A stretch of 64,000 nucleotides of DNA, from the NCBI GenBank assembly GCA_948794795.1, contig CAQGLR010000019.1, positions 1-64,000 of the forward strand, written 5' to 3'. Position numbers and translations under genes: made by a program. The stretch's first letter is position 1. The number at the start of each line of letters is the position of its first letter. The notes under the pieces were generated by a model. That model worked only from the letters and a program-made list of their open reading frames with translations. It was not told where the DNA came from and searched no databases. The stretch comes from an uncultured Lachnospiraceae bacterium (GTDB lineage: Bacteria > Bacillota > Clostridia > Lachnospirales > Lachnospiraceae). Shown here piece after piece: positions 9,649 to 16,631 of the stretch.

Positions 9649-10854
9649 TTATGCCAGCTTTTTGTATATACATATAAGGTCTTTGACATGTTTGTCTATT
9701 AAATATATATCTGTATTCCATTGTTTGTAATTAAAAACCCCTTCTTTAGTTTCAGATTCCATTTTTAATATAGCTTTTTTTAATTCACCTATATTTCCTG
9801 ATTTATATATATAACCATTAATACCATCCTGGATAAATCCAGCTGCAGCACAATCATCTGGAACAATACATGGTATGCCACATCCTAATACTTCTGGAAT
9901 AGTTAATGGAGAACCTTCATACCATTTTGATGGATAAACAAGGCATCTTGCATTAATAATTAAATCTTCAATCTGTTTGTGTGTCTTCCATCCTTCAAAT
10001 TTTATTAATGGATACTTTTCTTCCAGTAAGCTAATATCCATGCCATCTCCTATAACTGTACCATGTAGTTTTAACCCAGTCATTGCTTTTAGAAATAAAT
10101 CAATTCCTTTTTCTGGAGACATACGTCCAATATAATAATATGATTTATTTAATGAAGCATCTTTAACAAATACAGAAAATTTATCACATGGGTTTTTTAA
10201 ATAAATATACTTATTACATTTCAGATATTTTTTCATTTTACTAAAACTAAAACCAGATATATATACATATATAATGTTATTATTATATCTTATATATTTA
10301 TCTTGCACTGCTTGTCTTATATATCTCCAGATTTTCTGTATATAGCTTCTTTTATCACAATTACAAAATAAACATTTAATACCCATAGGAACAAGATTAC
10401 ATTTTTTATCTTTAGAATAATTGTAAAAACCACCATTAGGACAAACAGAAAAATAATCATGTAAAGTAACAAATGGTACAATATTATTCTTTTTCATAAC
10501 AGCAAATATCGATGCAGTTAATGCTTTAATCCATCCATGCACATGATATACTGTTTTCTTTGGTGGCAGTTTTTGTATTAACTCTTGTAATTTAATATAT
10601 GCCTTTTTATTCCATATTCCTTGGATGGCTGCTTGAACTTTATTATCATTGCTTAATATATCCTCCTGTTCCAGACATATAACCTGGTTAACAGCAGACA
10701 AAAGCTCTTTATCTATTGGCTTTACTACACAAAAATATATTACTTTATATCCTTTATTGGATAATGCTATTGCACTTTGAATTGCTACTTTAGCAGCACC
10801 TCCGTTAATATATCCAAAATCATTTAGAATAACAATTGTATCAATATTTTCCAT
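9649..10854 (-). CDS. GT4-family glycosyltransferase
   Basis: GT-B transferase of 401 residues: INGGAAKVAIQSAIAL near the N-terminus, HVHGWIKALTASIFA in the middle of the acceptor domain, YYIGRMSPEKGIDLFLKA at the start of the donor domain, and SPLTIPEVLGCGIPCIVPD at the nucleotide-sugar site. A cysteine-rich stretch in the acceptor half (around KCNLVPMGIKCLFCNCDKR) occurs in a subset of GT4 proteins. It lies in the polysaccharide operon between the polymerase and another GT4 gene. The sugar transferred is unknown. Confidence 0.87.
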   Translation of the reverse strand: MENIDTIVILNDFGYINGGAAKVAIQSAIALSNKGYKVIYFCVVKPIDKELLSAVNQVICLEQEDILSNDNKVQAAIQGIWNKKAYIKLQELIQKLPPKKTVYHVHGWIKALTASIFAVMKKNNIVPFVTLHDYFSVCPNGGFYNYSKDKKCNLVPMGIKCLFCNCDKRSYIQKIWRYIRQAVQDKYIRYNNNIIYVYISGFSFSKMKKYLKCNKYIYLKNPCDKFSVFVKDASLNKSYYYIGRMSPEKGIDLFLKAMTGLKLHGTVIGDGMDISLLEEKYPLIKFEGWKTHKQIEDLIINARCLVYPSKWYEGSPLTIPEVLGCGIPCIVPDDCAAAGFIQDGINGYIYKSGNIGELKKAILKMESETKEGVFNYKQWNTDIYLIDKHVKDLICIYKKLA

Positions 10855-10921
10855 TTACAAAGCCTCCGGAATATCAATATAGTTTATATACATGGTATAT
10901 TTTCTCTAATACAAAATATCA

Positions 10922-12046
10922 TCAATATATATTATTTATAGCTTCAATAATATTATTTTTAAATTGTATATATAAGAAATTATTTATTACACGTTCTTTT
11001 CCATTTTTTCCATATATTAATCTTAAATCTGGATTATTTGCCAGTTTCTCCAATGCTTTTGCATACGCATCTACATTTCTGTTAGGTACTTCTATACCTG
11101 TCTTTCCATTAATACTTACATAATTCACACCTGAACCAGGAATATTAAATGTTACTACTGGTTTTTCAAAATACATGCCTTCAGCCAATGCCAAACCAAA
11201 TGCTTCATTTTTTGTAACAGATGGAAAGCAAAAAATATCCATTGCCAGAAAATAAGCTTTTAATTTGTCATCATTAACAGAACCCAGGAAATGTATTTTT
11301 TTATCTCCTTTAGCTTCTTTTTTAAGATGTTTTGTTTCTTCCCCTTTACCAGCAATAAATATTTCAAACCTGTTATCAAGTTTTCTGCTTGCTTGTATTA
11401 AATATTTAAATCCCTTGTATTTAGTATGTCTTCCAACTGCAAGACATATAATTTTCCCTTTATTATCAGAACGTATTTTTCGTGCAGCTGTTTTTATTTC
11501 TTCTGATAATAAAAGCCTTTTTTCATTAATACAGTTAGGGATTATCTTACATTTATAAATTGTTTCTTTTAAATATGTGCTTCCTTCAACATACTTAGGA
11601 CTTGTTGCAATTAACATATCTGCTCTTTTTATTAATTCTCTATTTTGTCTTATAAAAAAATTCTTTAAAATCTTTTGTTTTACAATATCTAAATGCCAAT
11701 AAACAACTAATTTTGTCTGTTTTGGAATATATTTAAGTAAATATCTTGCTACAAATGGATTTGGATAATGGAAAATAATTATATCTGGAACAAAACATTT
11801 AATTATTTCTTTGAAAAATTTTCCATAGCATAATGACAATGCTTGTGATGAAATTTTTGCAAAACATCCACAACGTATTACTTCAACACCATAAATTGCA
11901 TCTTTCTTACTGCCATTTTTATGGTTAAAACAAATAACTTTTTGTTCGTAAGTATCTTTTAAAGAATTAACACAATCTAAAGCTATTTGTTCTGTTCCGC
12001 CTTTAAATGGATAATAATATTTCGATACATGAAGTATTTTCTTCAT
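10922..12046 (-). CDS. GT4-family glycosyltransferase
   Basis: GT-B transferase of 374 residues. It begins KKILHVSKYYYPFKGGTEQ, contains CLAVGRHTKYKGFKYLIQA at the donor-domain entry and KNEAFGLALAEGMYFEKPV at the sugar-nucleotide site. Its ATG overlaps the TGA of the recombinase-like gene upstream as ATGA, so the two are translationally coupled. As the first transferase of the operon it may act early in assembly of the repeat unit, but no initiating sugar-phosphate transferase is seen in the window. Confidence 0.88.
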   Translation of the reverse strand: MKKILHVSKYYYPFKGGTEQIALDCVNSLKDTYEQKVICFNHKNGSKKDAIYGVEVIRCGCFAKISSQALSLCYGKFFKEIIKCFVPDIIIFHYPNPFVARYLLKYIPKQTKLVVYWHLDIVKQKILKNFFIRQNRELIKRADMLIATSPKYVEGSTYLKETIYKCKIIPNCINEKRLLLSEEIKTAARKIRSDNKGKIICLAVGRHTKYKGFKYLIQASRKLDNRFEIFIAGKGEETKHLKKEAKGDKKIHFLGSVNDDKLKAYFLAMDIFCFPSVTKNEAFGLALAEGMYFEKPVVTFNIPGSGVNYVSINGKTGIEVPNRNVDAYAKALEKLANNPDLRLIYGKNGKERVINNFLYIQFKNNIIEAINNIY

Positions 12047-13089
12047 AACCAGCCTTTACCAATTCCTTTCAAAAAACTATCTTTTTTAACCAGCCAGTAT
12101 TTATACCTGTCACATACAGCAGCAACCTTAATCCCTAACACATAAGCTATACTATATATATCACCACCTGCCTGCAGGCACATCACTACAAATGTATCCC
12201 TTAATACCTGGAATGTAAGTTCTGGGACATCTGCCTGTTTTCCAACTACTTTTAAACGGTACTGCAGTGTCCTCCCATCTGGAGGTACAGGGTCTGTATC
12301 TTTTTGTATATTTACACCAGAAGTTCTTTTTCCTGTTTTTTTATATAATTCTGCTACGTACCTTTCTTGTGATATACTTCTTTTATTTGCTACTTTCTTT
12401 AAAAGAATGCTTAACTTTCTTGGCATTATAAATTCCCTGCATTCATTTACTGAAAGCTCACATTCTGACATAACTGTTGCTGTACTGCTGTCTGTATTCC
12501 CTGTTTTTCTCTGTATTCGCATTAAGTTTCTGTGTACATGTATCCTTCCTGTTTCCAGGTTTACATCTTCCCATTTCAGCCCACATATTTCTGACAGGCT
12601 AAGCCCTGCATACAATGGTAAAAGAACCTGCACCTGCATGTCCATTTCTTGCTTTGAAACTACCTGCATAAGCTGGCCTAGTTCAATTTCTGACAATGGC
12701 ACAGCTTCTTTCCTGTTAACAATGGTGTATTCAGATTTTCCAAACAGGATTTCTGGTACAAGGTTTTTCCCAGCACCATAACGGAACATAGAACGCACCA
12801 TACCTTCAAGAATGTAGACTGTATACTGCGAAAGAGGCTCCTCTGTACTGCCACCTGCTTTCAAGAAACCAAGTACATCTGACAAATCTTTCCTGTTAAA
12901 ACTGCTGGAATCCATATCACCTATATATGGAAAAAGATATCTTACAGCATGGCTGCGGTAACGTGCACATGAAGATGGTTTCATAATTTTTTCAATATCT
13001 TTAAACCATAATTCTGCCAAATCTTTTATAAGAAGCCTGCCTCCAGCATATGGATACCCATGTTTTTCTTCTTCCTTATTATGTGACAT
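12043..13089 (-). CDS. Tyrosine-recombinase-fold protein with degenerate active site, first gene of the polysaccharide operon
   Basis: The protein of 348 residues has a SAM-like core-binding N-terminus (about 20-105) and a phage-integrase catalytic fold (about 130-340). The first catalytic Arg is replaced: the usual GLRxSE reads GLSLSE with Ser164. The HxxRH box reads FQVLRDTF, so both His are lost and only Arg297 stays; LGH reads LGI; Tyr329 is still at the right spacing. It is therefore unlikely to recombine DNA by itself. It is coupled by ATGA to the first glycosyltransferase and lies just behind an inverted-repeat switch, so a role as a DNA-binding regulator or accessory factor of that switch is an inference. 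A plain decaying integrase is the alternative, although the frame is fully open. Confidence 0.75.
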   Translation of the reverse strand: MSHNKEEEKHGYPYAGGRLLIKDLAELWFKDIEKIMKPSSCARYRSHAVRYLFPYIGDMDSSSFNRKDLSDVLGFLKAGGSTEEPLSQYTVYILEGMVRSMFRYGAGKNLVPEILFGKSEYTIVNRKEAVPLSEIELGQLMQVVSKQEMDMQVQVLLPLYAGLSLSEICGLKWEDVNLETGRIHVHRNLMRIQRKTGNTDSSTATVMSECELSVNECREFIMPRKLSILLKKVANKRSISQERYVAELYKKTGKRTSGVNIQKDTDPVPPDGRTLQYRLKVVGKQADVPELTFQVLRDTFVVMCLQAGGDIYSIAYVLGIKVAAVCDRYKYWLVKKDSFLKGIGKGWL

Positions 13090-13162
13090 ACAACCACTCC
13101 CTGCCTGGATTCTTTATAAAAACATACCCTGGATTACCTATAATTACTTACCTTTCTTCCCC

Positions 13163-13190
13163 TTACAACATTATGGAAATTATGTTGTAT
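13163..13190. repeat. Left inverted recombination site, 11+6+11 bp
   Basis: Arms TTACAACATTA (13163-13173) and TTATGTTGTAT (13180-13190) are near-palindromic around the 6-bp core TGGAAA (13174-13179). The 29 bases 13164-13192 repeat in inverted orientation at 13338-13366 with one mismatch. The 28-bp layout equals that of tyrosine recombinase core sites such as dif. It lies between the polysaccharide operon and its facing recombinase gene. Confidence 0.8.
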
Positions 13191-13205
13191 CTCCAGTTTC
13201 TATAT

Positions 13206-13256
13206 ATTTCAAGAAAATAATATGCTAGAAAGATTTTATTTCAAGAAAATAATATG
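13206..13256. repeat. Two copies of a 19-bp direct repeat inside the invertible segment
   Basis: ATTTCAAGAAAATAATATG occurs at 13206-13224 and 13238-13256, a period of 32 bp or about three helical turns. Such phasing suits paired binding of a protein on one DNA face. Each copy contains TTTCAA and ATAATA, which read on the minus strand as TTGAAA and TATTAT. Confidence 0.75.
13217..13244 (-). promoter_or_regulatory. Candidate leftward promoter in the invertible segment
   Basis: On the minus strand TTGAAA (13244-13239) and TATTAT (13222-13217) are separated by 16 bp. In the present orientation it would drive the recombinase-like gene and the polysaccharide operon. Each hexamer has one mismatch to consensus, but the DNA is so AT-rich that chance matches are common. 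Confidence 0.4.
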
Positions 13257-13296
13257 GCATATTTAATACCAGATAAAAGAAATTAGATAAAAGACC

Positions 13297-13325
13297 TTGA
13301 AAAACATATTTTTTTGTGCTATTAT
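13297..13325 (+). promoter_or_regulatory. Candidate rightward promoter in the invertible segment
   Basis: TTGAAA (13297-13302) and TATTAT (13320-13325) with exactly 17 bp between. As assembled it points away from the polysaccharide operon and into the antisense side of the integrase gene; after inversion it would point at the operon. This is the better spaced of the two promoter candidates. Confidence 0.5.
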
Positions 13326-13339
13326 CTTCACTGTGCCAG

Positions 13340-13367
13340 ATACAACATAATTTCCATTATGTTGTAT
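13340..13367. repeat. Right inverted recombination site, 11+6+11 bp
   Basis: Arms ATACAACATAA (13340-13350) and TTATGTTGTAT (13357-13367) are perfect inverted copies of each other around the core TTTCCA (13351-13356), which is the reverse complement of the core in the left site. Recombination between sites with inverted asymmetric cores gives inversion, not deletion. The site lies 73 bp from the stop codon of the integrase gene. Confidence 0.82.
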
Positions 13368-13439
13368 TTTTAATTATTAGCAAATTACTACTATGATTAA
13401 ATAACACCAAAAAATCTCCTTTTGTCTGCCACTGCCCAT

Positions 13440-14279
13440 TTATACCAGTCCCATTATATCAAGCTGCCGCTGGTGCTCTCCATATGATACCATTATATAT
13501 AACCTTGTAGTTTCTATGCTGCTGTGTCCAAGTACATCTGCAAGCCTTGCAATATCCCTGTTTGTTTCATAAAATACTTTTGCAAACAGATGTCTTAAAT
13601 TATGTGGAAAAATCTTTTCAAGTGCTACCCCTGATTCATTACCAAGTTCTTTCATTTCCCTCCATATATTGCTCCGGTCAACAGCCTTTCCACTTGATGT
13701 ACAGAATACAATTCCTTTAATCTTATTTCCACTTATGTAAACTAAAAGCATTTTTCTGAGTTTTCCTGGCAGTAACACCTGTCTGTGTTTGCCCTTACAA
13801 TAAATATCAACTACACCTTTCTTTACGCTGTCTGCTGTAACGCTGGAAAGCTCACTTACGCGCATGCCTGTTGCACATATTGTCTGTATAATCATAGCAA
13901 GTCTTTTATTTCCTTTACGTTTTGCAGCATACACAAGTTTCTTATACTCCTGTCTGGATAAATCCTTGCCTGCTGGTGCAAATAATTCCTTTTGTACCTT
14001 ATATGTTTTTACACGTAAATTGTGCCAGCCCATATACACAAAGAAACTATTTATTGCTATAAGAAATGAATTAATACTTGATAACTTGTATTTTTTATTG
14101 GTACGCAGATATTCTTTATATTCTGTAACAAGTTCCTTGGTAATATTTTGTCCATTTACATATTCCATAAGTTTTCTTACATCTCTTATATATTTACTTG
14201 TTGTTGCCAGACTTTTTTCACTGTCAGTAAGATATACCTTGTATCTCTCCAATAATTTCTCTGTAATAATATTCCTCAT
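13440..14279 (-). CDS. Tyrosine recombinase, catalytically complete
   Basis: Compact XerC/D-like recombinase of 279 residues: core-binding domain about 5-95, catalytic domain about 105-279. All active-site residues are visible: Arg140 in ATGMRVSEL, Lys164 in CKGKHR, His226 and Arg229 in PHNLRH, His252 in LGHSS and the nucleophile Tyr261 in TTRLYI. AAGGAG stands 11 nt before the ATG. It is transcribed toward the two inverted 28-bp sites and is the obvious enzyme to act on them. No phage or conjugative genes lie nearby, which favours a dedicated invertase over a mobile-element integrase. Confidence 0.9.
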   Translation of the reverse strand: MRNIITEKLLERYKVYLTDSEKSLATTSKYIRDVRKLMEYVNGQNITKELVTEYKEYLRTNKKYKLSSINSFLIAINSFFVYMGWHNLRVKTYKVQKELFAPAGKDLSRQEYKKLVYAAKRKGNKRLAMIIQTICATGMRVSELSSVTADSVKKGVVDIYCKGKHRQVLLPGKLRKMLLVYISGNKIKGIVFCTSSGKAVDRSNIWREMKELGNESGVALEKIFPHNLRHLFAKVFYETNRDIARLADVLGHSSIETTRLYIMVSYGEHQRQLDIMGLV

Positions 14280-14624
14280 ATTTTTATATTCTCCTTAATT
14301 TATTTATAACGTTCTGCTTCTGTACAACCTATAACAAGAACTTTTTAAGTATTATAATTTAAAACATTACAAAATAGCAAAAACATTATTTTTGCATAAT
14401 AAAAACAAATATAAATTAATATAGGCTCTGCTAAAATATACCATATTCTAAATGGCAATAGGATATCATACAATATAAAACGTGTGCAGTGGCATATCTG
14501 AAACCAAAATTTATAACTCAGTTTTATAAATATCTGCTGTTTCATTTTCAAAAGAAAAGCTTTCATTATAATACAGATATAACCTGTATTATAATGAAAG
14601 CTTTTATAGAATATATTCCTTTAT
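14280..14624. other. Intergenic DNA between the integrase and the antitoxin gene
   Basis: Strongly AT-rich with no convincing gene; the short frames lack ribosome sites and recognisable protein sequence. It must contain the integrase promoter near 14290-14350, but no well-spaced hexamer pair is seen. The one clear structure is the 22-bp hairpin at 14555-14605. Confidence 0.5.
14555..14605. terminator. Perfect 22-bp hairpin, probable bidirectional terminator
   Basis: Arms 14555-14576 and 14584-14605 are exact inverted copies around a 7-nt loop (ATATAAC). It begins 20 bp past the stop of the antitoxin gene and ends in TTTT on the plus strand and AAAA on the other, so it can end transcription from either side. 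The arm is unusually long and AT-rich for a terminator; a palindromic mobile remnant is the alternative. Confidence 0.55.
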
Positions 14625-14978
14625 TTACTTTTCAAGTGGTACTATTGCCAAAGTCTTTCCAAGCGGAACCAAAACTTTCAGGATAGTATCTATCTGTGGG
14701 CTTGTCGTTCCTTTTTCCATTCTGGCAATTACTGGCTGCTTAACGCCACTTAATTCTTCCAGCTTTTTCTGGCTTATACCTTTTTCCTGTCTGGCTTTAA
14801 TAATCTCCCCTATAAGGGCAACCCTCAAATCGCTTTCCACTATTTCCTCTGTGGTGAGAGCTTGATCCATAAACTCTAATGCATCTTCACCAATAGCATT
14901 ATTTCCCCGTTTTTGCAAATCCGTTAAATTTTTCCTTGCAGCTTTTAATTCTTTCTCATATCCTTTATTCATTTCCAT
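14625..14978 (-). CDS. HigA-type antitoxin, XRE family helix-turn-helix
   Basis: 117 residues. The C-terminal half carries an HTH_3 domain: [27 protein letters not shown] followed by [21 protein letters not shown], about residues 55-105. The N-terminal helix region would bind the toxin. The ATG at 14978 has AAAGGAG 9 nt upstream and overlaps the toxin gene by 14 bp, the usual toxin-first HigBA order. It should bind the toxin and repress the shared promoter, where a 10-bp inverted repeat flanks the -10 and -35 elements. Since the toxin frame is broken, this may be an orphan antitoxin now. Confidence 0.85.
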   Translation of the reverse strand: MEMNKGYEKELKAARKNLTDLQKRGNNAIGEDALEFMDQALTTEEIVESDLRVALIGEIIKARQEKGISQKKLEELSGVKQPVIARMEKGTTSPQIDTILKVLVPLGKTLAIVPLEK

Positions 14979-15333
14979 TATCCTTGCTCCTTTCACGATA
15001 ACTGGCTAAATTTCTTTTAGCTGCTTCTATCTCCCGCGATGGCGTTTTTTGTGTCTGTTTCATAAATTGATGAAGCAGTATAAAGCTTTTTCCGTCCCAG
15101 GCAGCAAAGAGTATCCTGTCCCTAAGAGGCCTAAGCTCCCAAATATCCCCATCCAAATGCTTTACATAAGGCACTCCCGCTCTTGTGCCATATTCACTCA
15201 GCACTTTCAAATAATCTCTAATTTTTGTTAATTTTATTCTGCTATTCTTATCTTTATTAGAAGCAAGCTCTTGAATATAATCCTTTACTGGCTCTTTTCA
15301 GTTTTTATCTTTATAAAAATATATTTGGTACAA
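14965..15333 (-). pseudogene. HigB-type (Gp49/RelE-fold) toxin with in-frame TGA
   Basis: Read from a TTG at 15333, the frame gives YQIYFYKDKN, then TGA at 15300-15298, then [17 protein letters not shown] and on without a break to 14965. The family normally reads YKDKNGKEPV here, so TGA stands where Gly (GGA) is expected. The rest is complete, with [17 protein letters not shown] and [15 protein letters not shown], total about 122 codons. The enzyme would cleave mRNA on the ribosome. The stop at codon 12 should abolish it, unless translation restarts at a TTG at 15210, which would lose the first third. A sequencing error is also possible. Confidence 0.8.
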
Positions 15334-15358
15334 GATTAAATTCCGCCTTTCTATTTTT

Positions 15359-15399
15359 ATTATACTTAAAAGTTATTGCCTTATCAAGTACTTTTAAGT
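15359..15399 (-). promoter_or_regulatory. Toxin-antitoxin promoter with inverted-repeat operator
   Basis: Minus-strand TTGATA (15387-15382) and TATAAT (15364-15359) are spaced by 17 bp. ACTTAAAAGT at 15364-15373 and ACTTTTAAGT at 15390-15399 are perfect inverted repeats on either side of the spacer and -35, well placed for autorepression by the HigA-like protein. Confidence 0.7.
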
Positions 15400-15447
15400 T
15401 ATTTTTTATTTTGCAGGGAAATGGGGAAACTTAAAACGATTTCCATA

Positions 15448-15476
15448 TTGAAATCCCCAAAATTGTGCGCTATAAT
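15448..15476 (+). promoter_or_regulatory. Promoter of the rrf2-HAD operon
   Basis: TTGAAA (15448-15453), 17 bp, TATAAT (15471-15476), followed 37 bp later by the Rrf2 start codon. It fires away from the toxin-antitoxin promoter. Confidence 0.72.
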
Positions 15477-15513
15477 AAACAACATATGTATATATTATTA
15501 AGGAGGCACATTA

Positions 15514-15984
15514 ATGAAGATTTCAACAAAAGGAAGATACGCCCTCCGGCTAATGATAGACATTGCACAAAACAGCAGCCACAAGCCTGTAAGTATAAAA
15601 GAAGCTGCCAGACGGCAGGAAATATCTGATAAATACCTTGAACAGATTATTTCAATATTAAACAATGCTGGCTATGTAAAAAGCATACGCGGTCCCCAGG
15701 GAGGGTATATTTTAAAAATGCCACCAGATAAATATACTGTGGGCATGATACTAAGGCTTACAGAAGGTTCACTTACCCCTGTAGCATGTGCCAGCAATAC
15801 TCCTGTGGAAAATATAAATAAAAAAAATATTTCCCAGGAACATCTCCCATGTGGACGGATAAAAAACTGTCCTACCAACATTTTATGGAAAAAACTAGAC
15901 GATGCAATTAATAATGTTGTTGACAATATAACACTTGCAGACCTTATTGGATGGCAGGAAACAAATAATGGAGGCATAGAATGA
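15514..15984 (+). CDS. Rrf2-family transcriptional regulator
   Basis: 156 residues starting KISTKGRYALRLMIDIA, with the winged helix (YLEQIISILNNAGYVKSIRG, PQGGY) of the Rrf2 family. Cys92, Cys113 and Cys119 lie in the C-terminal half, in a LPCGRIKNCP context; Rrf2 members with three such Cys (IscR, NsrR) hold an iron-sulfur cluster, so this is probably a redox or iron-sulfur sensor. No isc or suf genes follow; instead a HAD phosphatase overlaps by 4 bp (ATGA). AAGGAGG precedes the ATG. The targets are not evident. Confidence 0.88.
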   Translation: MKISTKGRYALRLMIDIAQNSSHKPVSIKEAARRQEISDKYLEQIISILNNAGYVKSIRGPQGGYILKMPPDKYTVGMILRLTEGSLTPVACASNTPVENINKKNISQEHLPCGRIKNCPTNILWKKLDDAINNVVDNITLADLIGWQETNNGGIE

Positions 15985-16631
15985 ATAAATACAAGGCTTT
16001 AATTTTTGACTTAGACGGAACTCTTTTAGATACACTTGAAGACATTACAGATGCTGTAAACCATACTATGTGTAAATACAGTTTCCCAGAACATACCATT
16101 GGTGAAGTACGTTTATTTGTAGGCAATGGCATAAAACTTTTAATAGAACGCTCACTTCCAGACGGTGCAGAAACTCCTGGATTTAATGATATCTTCAATG
16201 AATTTAAACAATATTATACTGCAAACTGCCGTATAAAAACACATCCATACCCTGGAATTACGGAACTGCTTGGCAAACTATATGAAGATGGTTACAAACT
16301 CGCAATAAATTCAAATAAAAACCAGGCTGCTGTTACAGAACTAAACAAAATATACTTTTCAGAATATATTTCCATTGCCATAGGTGAAAGCCCTGAAGTC
16401 CGTAAAAAACCAGCACCTGATTCAGTATTTAAAACACTTAAAGATATGGGATGTACAAAAGAAAATGCCCTGTATATAGGTGACTCAGATGTTGATATTG
16501 AAACTGCCAGAAACGCTGGTATAAAATGCATCAGTGCCAGCTGGGGGTTCAGGGACAAAGATTATCTTGAATCACTTAATCCTGGTGCTGTAATAGACAC
16601 TCCACATGAACTTTATAACCACTTATTATAA
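15981..16631 (+). CDS. HAD-family phosphatase, phosphoglycolate phosphatase-like
   Basis: 216 residues with the HAD motifs in order: IFDLDGTLLDT with nucleophile Asp10 and Asp12, a helical cap, INSNKNQ (motif II), a Lys in VRKKPAPDSVF and GDSDVDIETARNAG (motif IV). It hydrolyses a small phosphorylated metabolite in the cytoplasm; phosphoglycolate is the usual guess for this subgroup. Its start overlaps the Rrf2 stop as ATGA and its 3' end overlaps the convergent hydrolase gene by 19 bp. Confidence 0.87.
   Translation: MNKYKALIFDLDGTLLDTLEDITDAVNHTMCKYSFPEHTIGEVRLFVGNGIKLLIERSLPDGAETPGFNDIFNEFKQYYTANCRIKTHPYPGITELLGKLYEDGYKLAINSNKNQAAVTELNKIYFSEYISIAIGESPEVRKKPAPDSVFKTLKDMGCTKENALYIGDSDVDIETARNAGIKCISASWGFRDKDYLESLNPGAVIDTPHELYNHLL

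Larger units (their letters stand above)
13174..13356. promoter_or_regulatory. Putative invertible promoter segment
   Basis: This DNA between the two inverted cores would be turned round by recombination. It is very AT-rich and has no reading frame of note. It holds a rightward promoter-like pair, TTGAAA and TATTAT with 17 bp between, and a leftward pair, TTGAAA and TATTAT with 16 bp between, within two copies of a 19-bp direct repeat. Because the segment lies directly in front of the leftward polysaccharide operon and beside an intact tyrosine recombinase gene, it is proposed to switch the operon on and off. Which orientation is ON cannot be decided, since hexamers exist on both strands. Confidence 0.72.

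Noticed and set aside
13206..13256. Possible CRISPR-like repeat
   Set aside because: Only two 19-bp copies with a 13-bp spacer, in a promoter segment; no cas genes anywhere in the window.
12043..14279. Phage or integrative element with two integrases
   Set aside because: No other phage, plasmid or conjugation genes, no tRNA and no attachment-site direct repeats; inverted core sites point to a local switch.
14345..14566. 73-codon minus-strand frame between integrase and antitoxin
   Set aside because: No ribosome site, very AT-rich, composed of Lys/Ile/Phe/Tyr typical of chance frames, and it runs into the hairpin.
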